Below are positions 62,782 through 64,000 of a stretch of 64,000 nt of DNA, one piece after another. The stretch is from Alcaligenaceae bacterium (lineage in GTDB: Bacteria; Pseudomonadota; Gammaproteobacteria; Burkholderiales; Burkholderiaceae_B): assembly GCA_030538235.1 (NCBI GenBank), contig JAUNUJ010000003.1:124001-188000 (forward strand), written 5' to 3'. The notes under the pieces were generated by a model. It ran no database searches. It had not been told where the DNA came from and saw only the letters and a list, made by a program, of their open reading frames with translations. Numbering within the stretch: position 1 is the stretch's first letter; each line of letters begins with the position of its first letter. The position numbers were made by a program, and so were the translations under genes.

Positions 62782-64000
62782 CTACTCAGCTAGCTCGCGG
62801 TTTCTCGTGCTTGGTAATAATATCGTCGCTAGTCCCAATAAGGGTAGGAAAGAGGTCAATTGATATACCCAAATCACGCCTTTTTGATCGGCTAGAAGAC
62901 CTAGACCAGCCGCCCCCAAACCACCGATACCGAACATTAAACCAAACATTAACCCTGATATAAGACCCACGCGTCCGGGTGCCGCTTCTTGTGCATAAAC
63001 CACCATGGCGGCAAAGGCTGAGGACATAATGAGACCGATCATGGAGGCAAAGATCGCTGTAAAGACAAGATTGCTATGGGGCAAAGCTAGGGCAAAGGGA
63101 GCGGCACCAATAAAAGAAATCCAAATAACCCGATTGCGACCAAGTCTATCGCCTATAGGGCCACCGGCAAAAGTGCCGATAGCAACCGATGCCAGAAAAA
63201 CAAAAAGGAAGATCTGACTTTGCTGAATGCTAAGCTCGAAGCGCTGAATTAGGTAAAAAGTAAAATAATTAGTAAATGAGCCGATGTAGACAAATTTTGC
63301 AAACATCAAAGAGCAAATAACCACGATCGCCTGTATTAATTTGCAGCGGCTAAGCCCTTGACCGCTGCGACTGGAAAGACCTTTAAGTCGATTTTGGGCG
63401 TTTTCTTGAGACCAACGGCTGATGCGATAAAGTACGGTAATCGCAGTCAAGGCGATCAGCATCAACCAAGCAATGGCCGACTGCCCATAGGGAATAATTA
63501 ATGCCGCAGCAAGCAGTGGACCCAGCGCTGAACCGGTATTGCCGCCGACTTGGAAAGCAGATTGGGCCGTACCAAAGCGTCCACCCGATGCCAAGCGCGC
63601 CACACGAGAAGCTTCAGGGTGAAAGGTTGCTGAACCGATGCCGATAACCGCAGCACCCACCAGAACCACAAAAAAACTAGGGGCCATTGCGAGAATACCG
63701 AGTCCGGTCATGGTGCAAGCCATTCCGACCGGCAATAGAAAGGGTTTAGGATGTTTATCGGTATAGAATCCAATCCAAGGCTGTAAGAGCGATGCGGTTA
63801 ATTGGTAAATCAAAGCGATTAAACCGACTTGAGCAAAACTAAGATCAAACTGCAACTTCAACATGGGGAAGATTGCCGGCAATACCGCCTGAATTAAGTC
63901 GTTTAGCAAATGTGCTACAGCGATGGCGGCGACAATACGCGTGACAAATTGGTTAGCATCGGTTGTGCCGATGACTTTCTGTTTACGTTCTGCAGTTTGA
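62782..64000 (-). CDS. MFS exporter, fosmidomycin-resistance (Fsr) type, 5' end outside window
   Basis: At least 405 residues, about 12 transmembrane helices. SVAHLLNDLIQ-like sequence (VAHLLNDLIQAVLPAIFPML), GFYTDKHPKPFLLPVGM and IGIGSATFHPEASRVARLAS are marks of Fsr-type exporters. An apparent TTG start at 63909 is not the real one: the frame continues without a stop to the window edge (reading TTDANQFVTRIVAAIAVAHL), and the conserved first helix lies there. The true start is beyond 64000. The substrate is unknown. Confidence 0.88.
   Translation of the reverse strand, partial: QTAERKQKVIGTTDANQFVTRIVAAIAVAHLLNDLIQAVLPAIFPMLKLQFDLSFAQVGLIALIYQLTASLLQPWIGFYTDKHPKPFLLPVGMACTMTGLGILAMAPSFFVVLVGAAVIGIGSATFHPEASRVARLASGGRFGTAQSAFQVGGNTGSALGPLLAAALIIPYGQSAIAWLMLIALTAITVLYRISRWSQENAQNRLKGLSSRSGQGLSRCKLIQAIVVICSLMFAKFVYIGSFTNYFTFYLIQRFELSIQQSQIFLFVFLASVAIGTFAGGPIGDRLGRNRVIWISFIGAAPFALALPHSNLVFTAIFASMIGLIMSSAFAAMVVYAQEAAPGRVGLISGLMFGLMFGIGGLGAAGLGLLADQKGVIWVYQLTSFLPLLGLATILLPSTRNRELAE

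Noticed and set aside
62782-63909. MFS gene taken as complete with start at 63909
   Set aside because: The apparent start is a TTG inside a frame that stays open to the window edge and contains the conserved first helix. The gene is truncated by the window.

Overview
The window looks like the chromosome of a betaproteobacterium of the Burkholderiales, most likely a low-to-moderate-GC member of the Alcaligenaceae. The evidence is gene order. The runs rplM-rpsI, argC-(DUF6776-like)-erpA, anmK/tyrS, glyA-nrdR-ribD-ribE and hemA-prfA-prmC-grxD-ubiX are conserved in that group. A Tat-dependent DctP-type TRAP binding protein and an alanine/lysine-rich histone H1-like protein also fit. Species assignment is inference; no rRNA gene is present.

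Layout. 0-20 kb is dense housekeeping DNA: H1-like protein, gltX, a PatZ-like acetyltransferase, esterase, darP/pmbA, a TRAP binding protein, ribosomal proteins, argC, erpA, anmK, tyrS, PEBP, glyA, nrdR and ribDE. tRNA-Ser(GGA) at 19970-20057 opens a short accessory stretch with an intact MNT antitoxin and a HepT toxin gene broken by two in-frame stops. A DUF485-like/SSS symporter pair and ybaK follow. A second accessory block (23.6-27.2 kb) is a four-gene restriction-modification system: Dam-like methylase, DpnA-like methylase, XRE/C-type regulator and a MutH/Sau3AI-like endonuclease. It abuts a DUF4411 PIN remnant.

27-46 kb mixes metabolism and stress or metal handling. It holds a Sel1-repeat protein, an operon of cysteine dioxygenase + four-domain rhodanese + ChrA, a gamma-carbonic-anhydrase-like protein, PLPBP, nhaA and two tandem NlpE-like proteins. 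A cation cluster follows: Crp/Fnr regulator, methyltransferase, P1B ATPase with a CPG motif, HMA chaperone and P2-type ATPase. Then come a CigR-like protein, a cytochrome c and a TetR regulator. 46-52 kb returns to core genes, with tRNA-Phe and the hemA-prfA-prmC-grxD-ubiX series.

tRNA-Leu(CAA) at 52209-52293 opens a third accessory stretch. It holds a structured, possibly IS200/IS605-derived segment and an orphan VbhA-type antitoxin behind a perfect palindrome. After it come a MocR regulator divergent from a cupin and an AhpD-like protein, an FmdE-like protein behind a 33-bp dyad, an orphan RelB-like antitoxin and an aadA-like aminoglycoside nucleotidyltransferase. The end of the window carries a copper module (cytochrome c, CopI-like cupredoxin, CusRS-type two-component system) and the 5'-truncated end of an Fsr-type MFS exporter.

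Main points for follow-up: three or four copies of a short repeat confined to the accessory stretches; a shared 19-bp motif downstream of both tRNAs that border accessory DNA; several broken or orphan toxin-antitoxin parts; and a set of strong dyads in front of small transcription units.
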